Shown: positions 1-12,334 of the stretch, one piece after another
Layout: every line of letters starts with the position of its first letter
Position numbering within the stretch: the first letter of the stretch is position 1
Assembly (NCBI RefSeq): GCF_007655135.1
Contig: NC_045129.1
Coordinates: 27,067,391-27,131,390 of the forward strand
DNA length: 64,000 nt
Reading direction: 5' to 3'
Origin: Punica granatum
Lineage: Eukaryota; Streptophyta; Magnoliopsida; Myrtales; Lythraceae
Translations under genes and position numbers: made by a program
Notes under the pieces: generated by a model
What the model saw: the letters and a program-made list of their open reading frames with translations, nothing else
Database searches by the model: none
Told to the model about the DNA's origin: nothing

Positions 1-1959
1 TGACACGAAGTTCGACTTCTGAGTGCACGAGAGTCAAACTTCCAAGAAAGCCGATCCTCACAAAATAGGGTTAGCAATACACAACAAGTCTCTACGAGGC
101 GAAACTCACAAATGCGGCCTCGCCATGTAAAGTCGAGGAGTCTCAAACAAAGACGGGGTACAAAACAAACCCCAGCTACAAGAAAAAAAAAACAAAGCGA
201 AAAGAAGCGGGAAAAACCCGCCAATGAAGAGAGAGAGAAAAGACGTGGAAAAAACTCGTCAATGAACAAAACAAGGCACCACCGAGATTTAAGGCTCCAG
301 CGCTGCCAATCCAGAGAAATCAACAAACCCCGAAAAAAATGGGAGCAGCGGACGCAACTCCTTGACGGAGACAGAAAACAATATACTCGGAGGTTGAATC
401 CTTTGAACCCTTCGCCCTTGCAAACTCGAGAGATAAAAAAATCGAGCTCGCTAGGTCAAAAATCCTTTTTTGGGGCGGCCTAGGCAAAAGCTGGGGCAAA
501 ATAGAGGCACGACCAAAAATACCGAGGTGGGTGATGGCGGCAAAATGAGTGCTTATCCCCTTTAGGTTGAGATGTGCGGCCCCGAAGTGGGTGACCATAG
601 CAAAAGGAGAGCAAAACGAGAGAGAGATAAAATTGACCCCCTAGTCCCTCACACATCGTGCAGATAAAGGATCCCCAAGGGAAGTGGCTAGGTTATCTAT
701 TTCAACACGATCCCCGATCGTCTCTCCAATACCATTCAACCGTCCAAGAAAGAACCTTCCTTAAGCACAGTGGGCAACTAAGCACGCTATCTAAGCAGTT
801 TGGCACAACCTACACAACAGAAGGACGGAGGAAAATGGGAGTACATCTCATTACAGGCGTGAACTCGTGTATCCTTTTAGACTGGGGCAACGTGCTTCCT
901 AAGCTTTCTCTTTTCTCTTTGTCTTTGCATAACTCCAAATGGGTCACAACCTTCCTTTAACAGGCTACCATAGAACCAAAATCCCAGACATTCCTCTTCG
1001 GGGGTCTAGTTATAACGCTTTGGAAATTATTAGACCGAGTCTGACCAAATTTGAACAAAAATCCCCAAGCGAGTTACAAATGTAGCCGCCCTACGGTACC
1101 CTATTGAGAAGGATTCAAAGCCGACAAGCGCGTCGAACAACCGATAGAGCTGCTAAGGCATCGTCGGGGACGTCTCGATATGCCCATACATTGCCAACGG
1201 GAACCCCCAAAGGCCTTGCATTTAGGCCTCCAAGAACGGGATCCATCTGCACTGTCAAAGTAAAATTCTTCACGGGTCGCTTAGGTGACCCGAAACTGAA
1301 GATCTGTGCGTCATAACGATGCTCTTTTTGGTGCTCACTTGCACCTATCACTTGTTAGTATTTCTCACATGATCTACTAGTAATGCCAGGATCACAGGTA
1401 TCACAAGCAAGCAAGAACTACGACAGACTCTGATTCCCGACCACTCAGGATAAGTAGGCGCTCCACCCCAGAGCTCGAGTCCTTCGGCACACGTCATCCC
1501 GCAAAGCAAAATCCCTCATCGCATTATCGGGGCGGCTCCAGCTAAAGCACAATGGCAACAGCAAATTCGGCATCCGACGAGTGCAACTGCTCCAGCAACA
1601 ACGCTGGTCCCCGACAAATTAGAATTCTCAGGGTTTCACACCCACTTCACCGCAGTAAGGGTTTACACCTGCTTCACTGCACTCGGGTTTTACACCTACA
1701 TCACTGTAGCCTTAATCCGAGGAGAAACCTTCAGGATAGCACTCCAGACATTCAGTGACATCACAATCAGATGACAAGCAATGAAGCATTATGTCATAGC
1801 ATTGTTTGCAACACAAATGGGTTCAGTGATGGTTGAAGCAATGATTCCTTCCACACCTCGCGCAACTCCCCAGCATTTGCATTTACTTTCAGCAAGCACA
1901 TTTTCATAAAGCAAACAGCATTTTCATTATGCATGCACCTTTTCATTATGCAATGCATC

Positions 1960-2160
1960 GTGTAGCTTATCGGGCAGGCGCCTGTGCATCTTGTAAACCC
2001 GCTGAGCAAGCGCATGTGCACCCCGCAAGTCCATTAGGAAAGCGCCTGTGAACTATGCATGTTCATAGGGTATGCGCCCCGTGCATATTGCAAAATCGCC
2101 AAGCAAGCACTCGTGCACCCCACAACTCGCCGGGCAAGTGCCCGTGCCTCTTGCAACAAC
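1960..2160 (+). repeat. Degenerate ~45-bp tandem repeat
   Basis: Four or so diverged units contain words such as gggcaggcgcctgtgcatct and gggcaagtgcccgtgcctct, each ending near a CGC/CAAG-type core. They lie directly before the short-unit array and belong to the same variable 3' UTR zone of element X. Confidence 0.55.
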
Positions 2161-2700
2161 ACTTTTCTTTATGCAAGCACTTTTCTTTATGCAAGCACTT
2201 TTCATTATGCAAACACTTTTCATTATGCAAGCACTTTCCATTATACAAGCATTTTTCTTTATGCAAGCACCTTTCATTAAGCAAATGCACTTTCTTTTAT
2301 ACAAGTACCTTTCATTAAGCAAAAGCATACTTTCATCATGCAAGCACCTTTCATTAAGCAAATGCACTTTCCTTTATACAAGTACCTTTCATTAAGCAAA
2401 TGCACACTTTCATCATGCAAGCACCTTTCATTAAGCAAATGCACACTTTCATTATGCAAGCACCTCTCATTAAGCAAATGCACCTTTCATTATACAAGTA
2501 CTTTCATCACGCAAGCATCTTCATTAAGCAAGCACTTTTCGTTAAACATGCAAACGCACTTTCTTTAAACATACATTTTCATTAAGCAAGCATTTTTTAT
2601 TAAACATGCACCTTTCTTTAAGCAAGCACACATTTTCATTAAGCAAATGCACTTTACTTTAAGCAATGCATTTTTCTTAAGCACAACACTTTTCACTAAA
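2150..2700 (+). repeat. ~19-bp tandem array in 3' UTR of element X
   Basis: Roughly 25 imperfect copies of a ~19-bp unit built on 'cattatgcaagcactttt', with 'aagcaaatgcac' and 'acaagtacc' variants. The array lies about 250 bp upstream of the polypurine tract. This is the position where Tat/Ogre elements are known to carry hypervariable tandem repeats. Several open frames here on both strands (e.g. 2055-2395) are products of the repetition and not genes. Confidence 0.85.
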
Positions 2701-2947
2701 CTCTACACATCATGTTTCCAATTAAGCAAGGCATTTTCCCTCAACTAAGCAATTTTCTTTATGCATGCACCATAGCTAAGCTTATTCACATCTCATCTCG
2801 CTTCTTTTATATTCATATTAGGAACAATATCCCATTTATCCAAAGCAAGAGGGAGAAGACTACTATCGGAAGTTCCATATTGATCATTGCTATCAAATTA
2901 GGGTGCTTCTGAATTCTTTGGCTGCATCCTGTACTCGAGCACGCAGT

Positions 2948-2962
2948 CAAAGAGGGGCAAGC
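2948..2962 (+). other. Polypurine tract of element X
   Basis: The sequence aaagaggggcaagc ends immediately before the LTR start tattagtacccc. The same tract precedes the LTR of Y (16876) and, on the minus strand, the 3' LTRs of the LARD (29526) and of the coding element (48215). It is the plus-strand DNA synthesis primer in LTR retrotransposons. Confidence 0.85.
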
Positions 2963-4803
2963 TATTAGTACCCCATTTTGGCTCACCGATTCAAACTACA
3001 TTATCAGTAGTGATCTAAGCCACGACTTGAGCATTATTACAGAAAATGGCCCGACAGAGCAGCAAATCACTATTCATCCTCGAGTCGGCGAAATCAAGCA
3101 GATGACATATACATACGACAAAAGGACTCTAGGGGTCACAAAAAGGCAACAAAGTAACTAGAGAGCTCAACAATGTCCAAAACCGGCATTTTTAGTATAT
3201 CACATGGACAGTCATATTTTCCGATAGTTCGCTCGACCGTCAGCAGATAGCCAATATTGAACTTCAAAAATCCACATCAGTGCCAAATAGATGAAAAGTG
3301 TCTTCAAAAGCATTTTGCAAATCATCTGCTCTGTACAGACAACTTTATGTATACAAACAACTTTTCAGTAGAAGTCCAAAAATGCCGGTTTCTCAGAGAA
3401 AAGTTAATTCCAAATGTTAGATACGGCCATGCCCCACAAGCATACAGAGCATGAGCAGTGCTTCAGATTGTCTCTTGGAAGCTACACAGATATTCCAAAT
3501 GACTTCCGAGTGACAAAAAGACTATACCCCTCTTCGGAAATGCATAACCGAAGACTGGTCTGACGGAATTACGGCAAACGAAGTTCATACTGCATTCCCT
3601 GAAAACTCTAACGGACATTCGTAATTGGACAAAACAGTCAGCAAAACCTTTCTCAGTTTCCTGAGTAACCTCCGAGGAGCAAAAATGGCCATTTTCAGTG
3701 GAAATGCATATCCGAAGGTCCTTTTTACAGAAACTTGACGCCGGATGCCTACCTTACACAGTGCAAACCTTTCTAAGGCTCAACGTGGAATTGTCAGAAT
3801 GAATCACACAACTCATCTAGACCTCCCGAGCAGTACTTTAGAGGTCTCAGATGTACTTTTCAAGTCCTTAGAAGTCCGATCTCGATAAACAGAGATTACA
3901 GTGATCTCCGGAGCGCCCAAGCAACTCAGAAAGCATTTTGAGAAATTCAGTTTCGGCCTCCTAGGACGTCTCCGGCTCCACGTATGCATTACTGGCTTAA
4001 GGGTTAATTGTTCACGTTGTCTGACAATTTATGTTAAAATGATCAACGTGAGATGCAGACACAAGATATGCTGTCAAAAGCGATTAACTTCGCTCTGGTC
4101 ACCTGTAAGGAGCAAAACCGGCTTCTGAGGCTCATATGGACCCGGGACATTTTTCCTTGAAAAGTGCCAATCTTGGGCTCATTTAATCCGTTTTCTCGCG
4201 TATATCAACAATTCGAGTCACGAACTTTGAATGCGCGACCAATTGAGACCCGAGCTTTCTCCCTGTTTCCTCTCTTCGGCCGTGGGACCCACGGGCTGCC
4301 CAAGGGCAACCGTCCCTTTGCCCCAATTCCTTCGTCCTCTTCCTCTTATTCTCTTGCACTCTCTAAGCTCAAAATATCAAGAAGAAGTTGAAGACAACAC
4401 TTCAACTCCTCATCAATTCTCATCAATGCTCTTGGATCTTCCTCATCAAGAACACTTGGTCCACATTCACCCTCATCCTCATTAGGCAAACCGCCCAAGC
4501 TTAATGGTGCCCTTAATCATGCTTTGTTTTGCTTAATTGCCCATTAGCTTGTCCTATAAATTGCTCCAAAGTGATTAAGCTAATTATTTGTCTTCTTGCA
4601 TGCTCTCTCTACCATTCTCACTCTAGAAAATGCTCTCAACTCCATAGATAGCAGCAGCAAGCTTCAACACATCAGAACCGAAACATTCAGGCGAAAACCA
4701 AGCCAAAAACTCTTAGAGTTTAAGTCGGAATCCATGGCGGTTACTACTCCGACTTAGATCCAAAAATTCTCAAACTCCCTAGACCACATGTCTTGGACCC
4801 AAG
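2963..4803 (+). mobile_element. LTR A of element X, first part
   Basis: It starts with tattagtaccccattttggc, a mutated form of the family start TGTCAGCACCCC, directly after a polypurine tract. It runs parallel to LTR D (24230 on and 40756-42290) and to the start of LTR B up to the word 'ttggaccc'. There it is interrupted by LTR B. The second half resumes at 9303. Without the insertions the LTR would be about 5.2 kb. Confidence 0.8.
4553..4562 (+). promoter_or_regulatory. TATA box of LTR A
   Basis: CTATAAATTG lies ~1.6 kb into the LTR, followed by a CT-rich stretch (4590-4640) typical of a plant transcription start region. The same TATA-plus-CT-rich layout occurs in LTR D (42046), LTR E (61178) and the minus-strand LTRs, so it is probably the element's Pol II promoter. 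Confidence 0.55.
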
Positions 4804-7800
4804 TATCAGCACCCCATTTTGGATCACCAATTCAAGCAATGCATATCAGCAATGATTCAGGCCACGACTTGAGTATTGATACAGAAAACGTTTGAATTGA
4901 GCAACAAATCATTATTTAATCTCAAGTTAGCAGGAACAAGCAGAAGATATGGGCGAACAACAAAAGAACTTCCTGGGTCATCCAGAGCTAACAGAGCAAG
5001 CGGAAGCCAAACAATCCCAAAACTGATGTTTTTCAAAATACCATGCCGACAGTGCTATTTTTCGATGGTTTGCTTGACCATCGGAAGATAGCCAATATTG
5101 GACTTCAAAAATCCACATCAGTGCTAAACAAATGAAAAGTGTCTTCAAATGCATTTTGCAAATCATCTACTCTATACAGAACAACTTTTTGTATACAAAA
5201 AACTTTTTAGTGGAAGTCCAAAAATGCTGGTTTCTCAGAGAAAAGTTAATTCCAAATGTCAGATGTGGCCATACCCCACAAGCATACAGAGCATGAATAG
5301 TGCTTCAGATTGTTTCTTGGAAGCCACATAGACACTTCAAATGACTTCCGAGTAACAAAACGGGCATACCCCTCTTTAGAAATGCATAATCGGAGACCGG
5401 TCTAACAGAATAACGGCAAACGAAGTTGACCCTGCATTGCCCTGAAAACTCCAACGGACAGACGCAATTGGGCAAAACAGACAGCAAAACCCTTTTCAGT
5501 TTCCTGAGTAACCTCCAAGGAGTATAAAAGGCCATTTTCAGTGAAAATCCATATCCGGAGGTCCTCTTTGGGGAAACTTGACGCCGGATGCCTACCTTAC
5601 ACAGTGCTAGCCTTCCCAAGGCTCAATGTGAAATCGTCAGAATGAATCATACAGCTCATCTAGACCTCTCAAACCGTGCTTTAAAGGTCTCAGATGCACT
5701 TTTCAAGTCCTTAGAGATCCAATCTCGACAAACAGGGATCACAGTAATCTCCGGAATGCCCAAGCAACTTAGAAAGCAATCTGAGAAATCTAGTTTCGAC
5801 CTCCTAGGACATCTCCAGCTCCACATTTGCATTAACAGCTGAAGAGTCAATTGTTCATGCTGTCTGACAATGCATATCAAAATGACCAATGCAGAACACA
5901 GATGCAAGATATGCTGTCAGAAATGGTTAACTTCGCTCTGAGCGATTAAAATGAGCAAAACCGGCTTTCGAGCCTCCTGACCACATGAGGCATTTTCTCA
6001 CGAAAAATGCCAATCTTGGGCTCATTTGAACCATTTTATCGCGTACATTGCCGATTCGACGTTCAATTTGAACCACGGGCCTCGAACGCACGATCAATCG
6101 AGATTCGAACTTCCTCCCGACTCAACTCCAACCCAAGCGGGATCCACGGCATCTTCTTCCCTTTTGCTCAAGACAAAGCTAGCCACCATTGCCCACTTGC
6201 ATGAAAATATCCTAAGTCTTTCTCTTTTACACTCCAACTTCCCATCCATCTCAATTAATGCATTTTAACTCTTCTTCTTCAATTCCATGGTTCAAATTCA
6301 TCCTTATCTCCATTAAGAAACCGTCCAAGCCTAAGCATGCCCTTAATCAAGCTTTTTCTCACTTAATTGCACTTAATCTTTGCCTAAATATACCCTTTAC
6401 GTCATTAAGCTAATCACAACTTACTTCATGCCATCTCTCTAGCATTTCTCACTCTTCAAATCCTCTCAACTTCCTCAAGAAAACCGCAGCCCATAGCTCA
6501 GCAAAAACTAAGCAAAAACCCTCAAGACTTAAGTCGGAATTACGATGATCATCATCCCGATTTAAATCCAAACTTCACCCAACTTCATATCCTACATGTT
6601 TTCGACCCCCTCTATCCATTTCCGAGCTTAGATTTTATGTTTGTAACCTCCAACAGCCCGAATCAGGTGTGGTCAGTACCGGTCCAGAATCTGTCCAGAT
6701 TCGGATCCCGGGTGGCAGCGGACTTGTGCGCCGTGCCAAATCTTAAACCGGACCATTCTTGGAGATCTAACTCGTTCATATCCTCATAAACTTCCCAAGG
6801 GTCTTCCAGGAGGAAGGATCCATCAAGCAACCCATTAAAACCCACTCAAACTCAAGCTTTTCCAAACCGGATAAAAAAAGATAGTTTTGAGCTTACTGGG
6901 TTTTCTTGTCTTTTCGAGTTAACGCGGGTTCTTGCACGTCACCAGCCACCCATAGTCACCTCCAGCACCCTCTAGGGAGGTGTCATAGCCCGAGCCAGCT
7001 TGTGCAACCATCCCGAGCCACCGGTGCAAGCTAGCCAAAATCGGGTGCCTTCTCGGGTGAACAGTACCGCCCAGGCATCCAAATTCCAACAAGCTTTTTC
7101 TAGTCGTTTTTCCGACTTGTCCTCAACCCTCGAGGCTAGGTATAACATCCTCGACTTAGAGAAGTTAGGGCTTTTTACCTCTATTACATGTTCATGGAGT
7201 AATATGGTGTTTTAAGCACGTTTCATTTGCAAGATTACATTTTTATGCATTTTCCATGTTATATCATGCATATTTATCCTTGATTTATATGCTAGTATGT
7301 CGGGAAACACTTGGATCTTAGTCAAGAAGAATATCCCGACCCGGGAAAGGCATGAGAGCTCACGGGTTTGCTTCCAAGGGAGGTGACCGAATGCTCTCTT
7401 GCTCTTTTTGGGCAAGGAAAGATCTTCTTAACCCGATCCAAGTTTGATGCCCGAGTTCCATCGTGTTTTCTCACATGCATGAAGTCGGTATTGTTTTATC
7501 GATTCCTTAAATAACATGTTTGTGCATGTTTGCATGTTTGAATGCGTTATTCAAATCATGGCAATACCGACTTTGTTAAAATCGTGTCATTTATCGTGTT
7601 TGATGTTTGAGCATGCAAAAAATGATTCGAAATGAGACGGGGAAACCTCGTGGAACCCTATCCGGGTCATGGGACCTCTCGGCTCTTTCTAAGGAGTAGT
7701 GGCCGAGAGCTTCATAGGCTTATTCGGGTTCCATGAGGCTTCCTCTTCCCATTTTAAGTTCGTTCTTGGATTGTGTGTAATTGCAATTTCCTTTACATCG

Positions 7801-9302
7801 CAAACCTCGCATGAAAATGTCTTTTTAAGCAACATGCATGGATTTGGTTATCGATGACTCATTCGAGTCCATTCGGTTCCAATAGTAGTTTTGGTCATTG
7901 GACCAAATTATCCTCGATCCTTACGGAACCGTCTTAGTCGTCGAGTCACGAATCGTTTTCATAATTAATGCATTCGACAATAACCCTTAAGCATTAATTT
8001 CATGAACAGGTTAATCGGAATGCTCACACGATTAATTCATTCAACTTTAAACAACTTTACATGAATTAGACATTAATCTGTAACTCGCGTCGACGAATTA
8101 CAAAACGTTGTTAATGCCCTTTGCAAAATACGCATACTTCCAAACTCGAGACATGCAATACGAAGTAACATGGACATCTAGGAGAAACTTGATTACGAAT
8201 CACTGTAAAAACAATCCACATACACGAGACTTGATTACGTACACCCGGGATGTCGAGTTCTCAAACCAAAGTCGAATGCTAAAACCTTGGCACTTGCTTG
8301 TTTGTCTAGGGTAGGATTTGCATGCCAAAATACCCTGGACTAACAACTTGTTAAATCACGTACACTTGACTATAACAAACACTTTGTCCGTTATTAACAT
8401 GTCGCGTGTTATATTTCTGCACTTGTTTGCCATACAGGTTGAGCCTGATCCCTAGGCCGAATAATATTAGGGTTCAATGCCCTAATCATCGATCACAGGG
8501 TCTAACACCCTGATCATCACTCACAGGGTCCGACGCCCTATTTAGTGATAGCGTACATCAAATTTCAATTCTTCGGTCTTTTCCTTAAACTCACGGTGAG
8601 TTGGAGAGGAATAATAACCGAAAGCGAATCGATTGGGATTCGGCCATTTGTAATTTATATTTTGTTGTATTTTTCGAGAGCATTGTAAGGATTTTATTCT
8701 GTACATTCATTCTGTAAGAATTCCAATCGGTAAGCGAACGGTCTGAGAGTCGAATTAATCGAATCGGTCTAATGCTTGCCCAAAGGAAAGTAAATCCAAG
8801 AACTCGCGGTTCTGGTTCATGTAGGGATTCAACCTTCATGGTTCGATGAACTGTAACGCAAAATTGTGAATCAATTCCCTGACACACAGGTTTACTTCTC
8901 TTCCGGCTTCTCGATCGACATCGTTTAATTCATCGAATTTTCGGTGTTAAAACGTGCGAGCCGAGTGCAACTTAATTCACGCCGTAAATAATAAAACATG
9001 CAAGCCTAGGAAACCATAGTACCGAAAGGGCGTGCGGGATATAGGCCCACACGTAACATGAATCCCCGAACTCGGACTTTCCGGTTGCACATGACCAATG
9101 CCTTAGCAAAACTAGGTGTTCCATACCCCTAGACCCAGGTAACTTATCCACCTTCGACCTTCGGGTCGTAAAATGATAAGTGGTGACTCATTCTCACGCG
9201 TGTCCGTCACGCATCCCCACGGGAAGGTGGACACTCCCAAGCCACGCGATCCAAAAGCGCACGATGCGGGCCCCGATAAGAGTCCACATTCGGGTCCGTA
9301 CA
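4804..9302 (+). mobile_element. LTR B: solo LTR inside LTR A
   Basis: It starts tatcagcaccccattttgg and ends attcgggtccgtaca, matching the family LTR ends. It is ~4.5 kb long and flanked on both sides by LTR A sequence, with no internal region, PBS or PPT, so it is a solo LTR. Bases 4799-4803 (ccaag) and 9303-9307 (cgggt) do not form a target duplication. About 35 bp of LTR A that other LTRs have at this point is missing, so the junction has probably been altered. A degenerate TATA (taaata, 6385-6390) lies at the same relative place as in LTR A. Confidence 0.75.
8469..8539 (+). repeat. Three 15-nt palindromes at 28-bp spacing (LTR B)
   Basis: agggttcaatgccct (8469), agggtctaacaccct (8497) and agggtccgacgccct (8525) are each an AGGG-N7-CCCT palindrome, exactly 28 bp apart. 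Pairs with the same spacing occur in LTRs A, C and F. Confidence 0.85.
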
Positions 9303-11857
9303 CGGGTTTCAAGCAATTCCAAACCGGTTTGAGCTGCCAAAACCCATCAAACACCTCCCCACACAACCCAAGGGTGTCAAGGAGTAGAGAAATCCAAGAA
9401 AAACCCGCTGGTTTTAACCCAGCACGAAGAAACAACCCGATTGCCCAGTCAGATCTAATTTTCTGTCTGACTTGCGATTTTTCTTGTAGATCGGGTCGAT
9501 CTGAAACTCTTTTCACAAAACGACCACCACAGCCACCTCTGGAGGTTAGTTAGGAGTCAGGACCCATTGACCTTGCCTCAAAATTCCATCGGGAACTACC
9601 GTGGTGATGTCTAACCCGAAAACTGCCCAGTCAGGTCTGTTTCCAAGACGTATTTTGTTTTTCGTGTTTTTTGCAAGGCTATACGGGTCAACTTGACAGG
9701 TCTGGGTCTAAATGACCACCACCACCACCTAGGAGGATCCCTTGGCTGTCCAGAATCGGGGCGAACTGGGTAGAAAACCGATCGAAACAAACCGAACTGG
9801 CCTGCTCCTTCCCGGGTGCCCAGTCGGGTCAAGACAGCTTCCAGCCGGGTCTGTCTGTGCTAGTCAGGTCTGTTCAACGAAAAACAGCCCAAACTTCACC
9901 CACCAACGGTCCAACCCGACTTTTTACAGTCCCGTCCCGCATCTCGGGACTAGGTATAACCATTCCCGACTTAGAGGAGCTCGGACTTTTATATTTTTGT
10001 TGTGTTTATGGAGTTATAAGAGGTTTTAAGCATGATTTAATTCCAAGATTTAATTTTTATGCAACTTCAATGTTATATCATGCATGTTTATCATCGTTTA
10101 ACGTGTTAGCATGTTGGGAAATGTTTAAATCGAAGTCGAGGAAACCATCTCGACCTGGAAAAGCCGAGATACTTGTCGGATTAACTTCTTGGAGAGGTAA
10201 CCGAGGTGTATTCTTGACCTTTTTGGGTCAAGACCGGTTTCCTTGCCCCGATTTAAATTGTTTCCCGAATTTTTATATTTTCTCGCATCCATAGAGTCGG
10301 TATCATTTTATTGATTCCATAACTAACGTGTTTGTGCATGTTTATATGTTTAAATGCGTTTTCCAAATCATGGCGATATCGGCTTTGTTAAATACGTGTC
10401 ATTTATCCCGTTTAACATTTGAGTATGCGAGAAATAGTCGAAATTGGGTTAAAGAGACCGCTTGAAACTCACGGCTATCCTCAAGAGGAAAGAGCCGAGA
10501 GTTCTTCGGCCTCATTCGTGTCAAGAACGACCTCTTTATCTCGATGAAATCCTTTCTCGGATTTTGGAAAATTACAATTTCAATATCGTCGCAAATCCTG
10601 CATTAAAATGCCTTTAAAACGTTGTTTTCCAAACAAAATACATGGATTCATGTATCGGTGACTCTTTCGGGGCCATTTGGGTTCCGAGGGTATTTTGGTC
10701 ATTTTGACCAAATTATCCTCGACCTTTCTAGATCCGTCTTAGTCGCCGTATCATGAATCATTTTAATTAAATTAAGCTTTTCGGATACTTAGACTCCATT
10801 CAGTGGATCCATTCATGATCTGTTTGATCGTTTGTAACCCGCACATTTATTGCATTCGGCGATGAGTCACAAGCAATAAATCCACAAACGGGTTAATCGG
10901 GACGCTCACATGATTAAACCCACTTTACATCGACAAATCTTGAATAAATTGGCCATTAACTGATAACTCCCGTCACAAGTTGTCAAACGACGTTAATGCC
11001 CTTTTCAAAATTCACATTTCCAAAATCCCGAAATGCGCGGTTCGATGTAGCACGGACGTCTAGAAAGGACTTGTGTGTCTCAACTTAAGTTTTTACCTGA
11101 TTTCAAGTAATTCAAGTCAGGATACAGAAGATTTTTCTAGATCACTTCCGGATAGATCGACGGGTTCTTTGGCTTTTTTGGGGTTCTTGCATAACCTTGG
11201 ATGATCCAGGGAATTGGTCGACACCAGCTACTGGCCAAGGTGGCCCATACTACAATGTTTCTCGTTTTTTCACAAATTAGCGACACCCCTAGGGTTAGCT
11301 TGACAGAAACACTACAGTATCAGGATAAGGACGGGCTATCTGTTCAGGTGCAAGTTTATTTGCAAATCCTTTTCTTATCCAAGTGATGAGTTTCTGTCAT
11401 CCTATCGTAGACTCGGGTAACTAGAACTATTATCTCTGTCACAAAACATGCAAAATGCTGATTAACCTTTCACTCAACCTAACCAAACACTAGATAATGG
11501 TTAGGTGGAACTCTAGGTTCCCAATCTAGAGTCAAAACACGAGTTTAACTAATTCACTGGAATTTTAGTGTTACAATACAAAACAATTTAAAAAGCAATA
11601 CACACACAAAGAACTTGACTACAGACACCATGTCTGTCAGGTCCTTGAAACAAAGCCGAATCCAAAATGCTTTGCACACGTTTGCTTGTCTAGCATATGG
11701 CATTTGCTTGCAAATATACCTCTGGGTTAATAATTTATTAATCTACGTACATTTGGCAATAACAAACACATTGTCTGCAATCTACATGATGTTTGTTACT
11801 TTTATGCTATTGTTTGTCCATGTGAGTCAAGCTTGACCCATAGGACGCATTGCACTT

Positions 11858-11900
11858 AGGGTTCAACGCCCTAACCATCAGTCACGGGGTCCAATGCCCC
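11858..11900 (+). repeat. Palindrome pair at 28-bp spacing (LTR A)
   Basis: agggttcaacgccct at 11858 and ggggtccaatgcccc at 11886 are the LTR A version of the conserved pair. The two palindromes differ in arm sequence but both keep self-complementarity. Confidence 0.85.
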
Positions 11901-12013
11901 ATTCACTGAAAACGCATTTGAATTTGAATTTTTGATTTTTCCCTGAACTCATGGCGAGTCTGAGCGGAATAATAACCGAACGCGAATCGATTGTGATTCA
12001 ATCATTTGTAATT

Positions 12014-12334
12014 GGGTAAATTACAAAAAAAAATCCAAGTTTTGTAAAATGTCTCAATTTTGTCCTAAATTTTGTTTTGTAACAAAAAAAACCATAAGTT
12101 TTCTAAAATGTCTCAAAAATGACATCCGTTATAACTTCCGTTAATTTTTGCCTACGTGTGACCTACGTGGACTGTTAAAGGGACCCACCATTAGCAGCAA
12201 AAATTGACGGAAGTTATAACGGAGGTCATTTTTGAGACATTTTAGAAAACTTATGGTTTTTTTTGTTACAAAATAAAATTTAGGACAAAACTGAAACTTT
12301 TTACAAAATTTAGGTTTTTTTTTGTAATTTGCCC
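12014..12334 (+). mobile_element. Mutator-type MITE with 9-bp target duplication
   Basis: A 321-bp element starts gggtaaattacaaaaaaa and ends ttttttgtaatttgccc. The two ends form terminal inverted repeats of about 135 bp that meet near the centre, so the element is almost wholly fold-back. It is flanked by tttgtaatt at 12005-12013 and 12335-12343. The empty site is seen in LTR B (~8653), where the flanking LTR sequence runs on with a single copy. A 9-bp duplication is the hallmark of Mutator-like transposases, which would have to act in trans because the element has no coding capacity. Confidence 0.92.

Larger units (their letters stand above)
1..2962 (+). mobile_element. Element X: 3' part of a non-coding Ogre-like internal region
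   Basis: This is the 3' portion of an LTR-retrotransposon internal region, ending at a polypurine tract followed by an LTR start. Positions ~460-960 and ~1000-1330 are recognisably similar to the reverse complement of the LARD internal region around 31100-32100. Examples are the shared words for leader, LTR-proximal and 'cctaggcaaaagctgggg'-type segments. No reading frame here has a recognisable domain. The short open frames (e.g. 112-483, 658-960) are broken in the related copies, so I do not call genes. The 5' part of X lies left of the window. Confidence 0.75.

Noticed and set aside
2055..2585. Histidine/phenylalanine-rich open frames on both strands
   Set aside because: Products of the 19-bp tandem array; repeated HFSLCK- and MHLLNER-type phrases.
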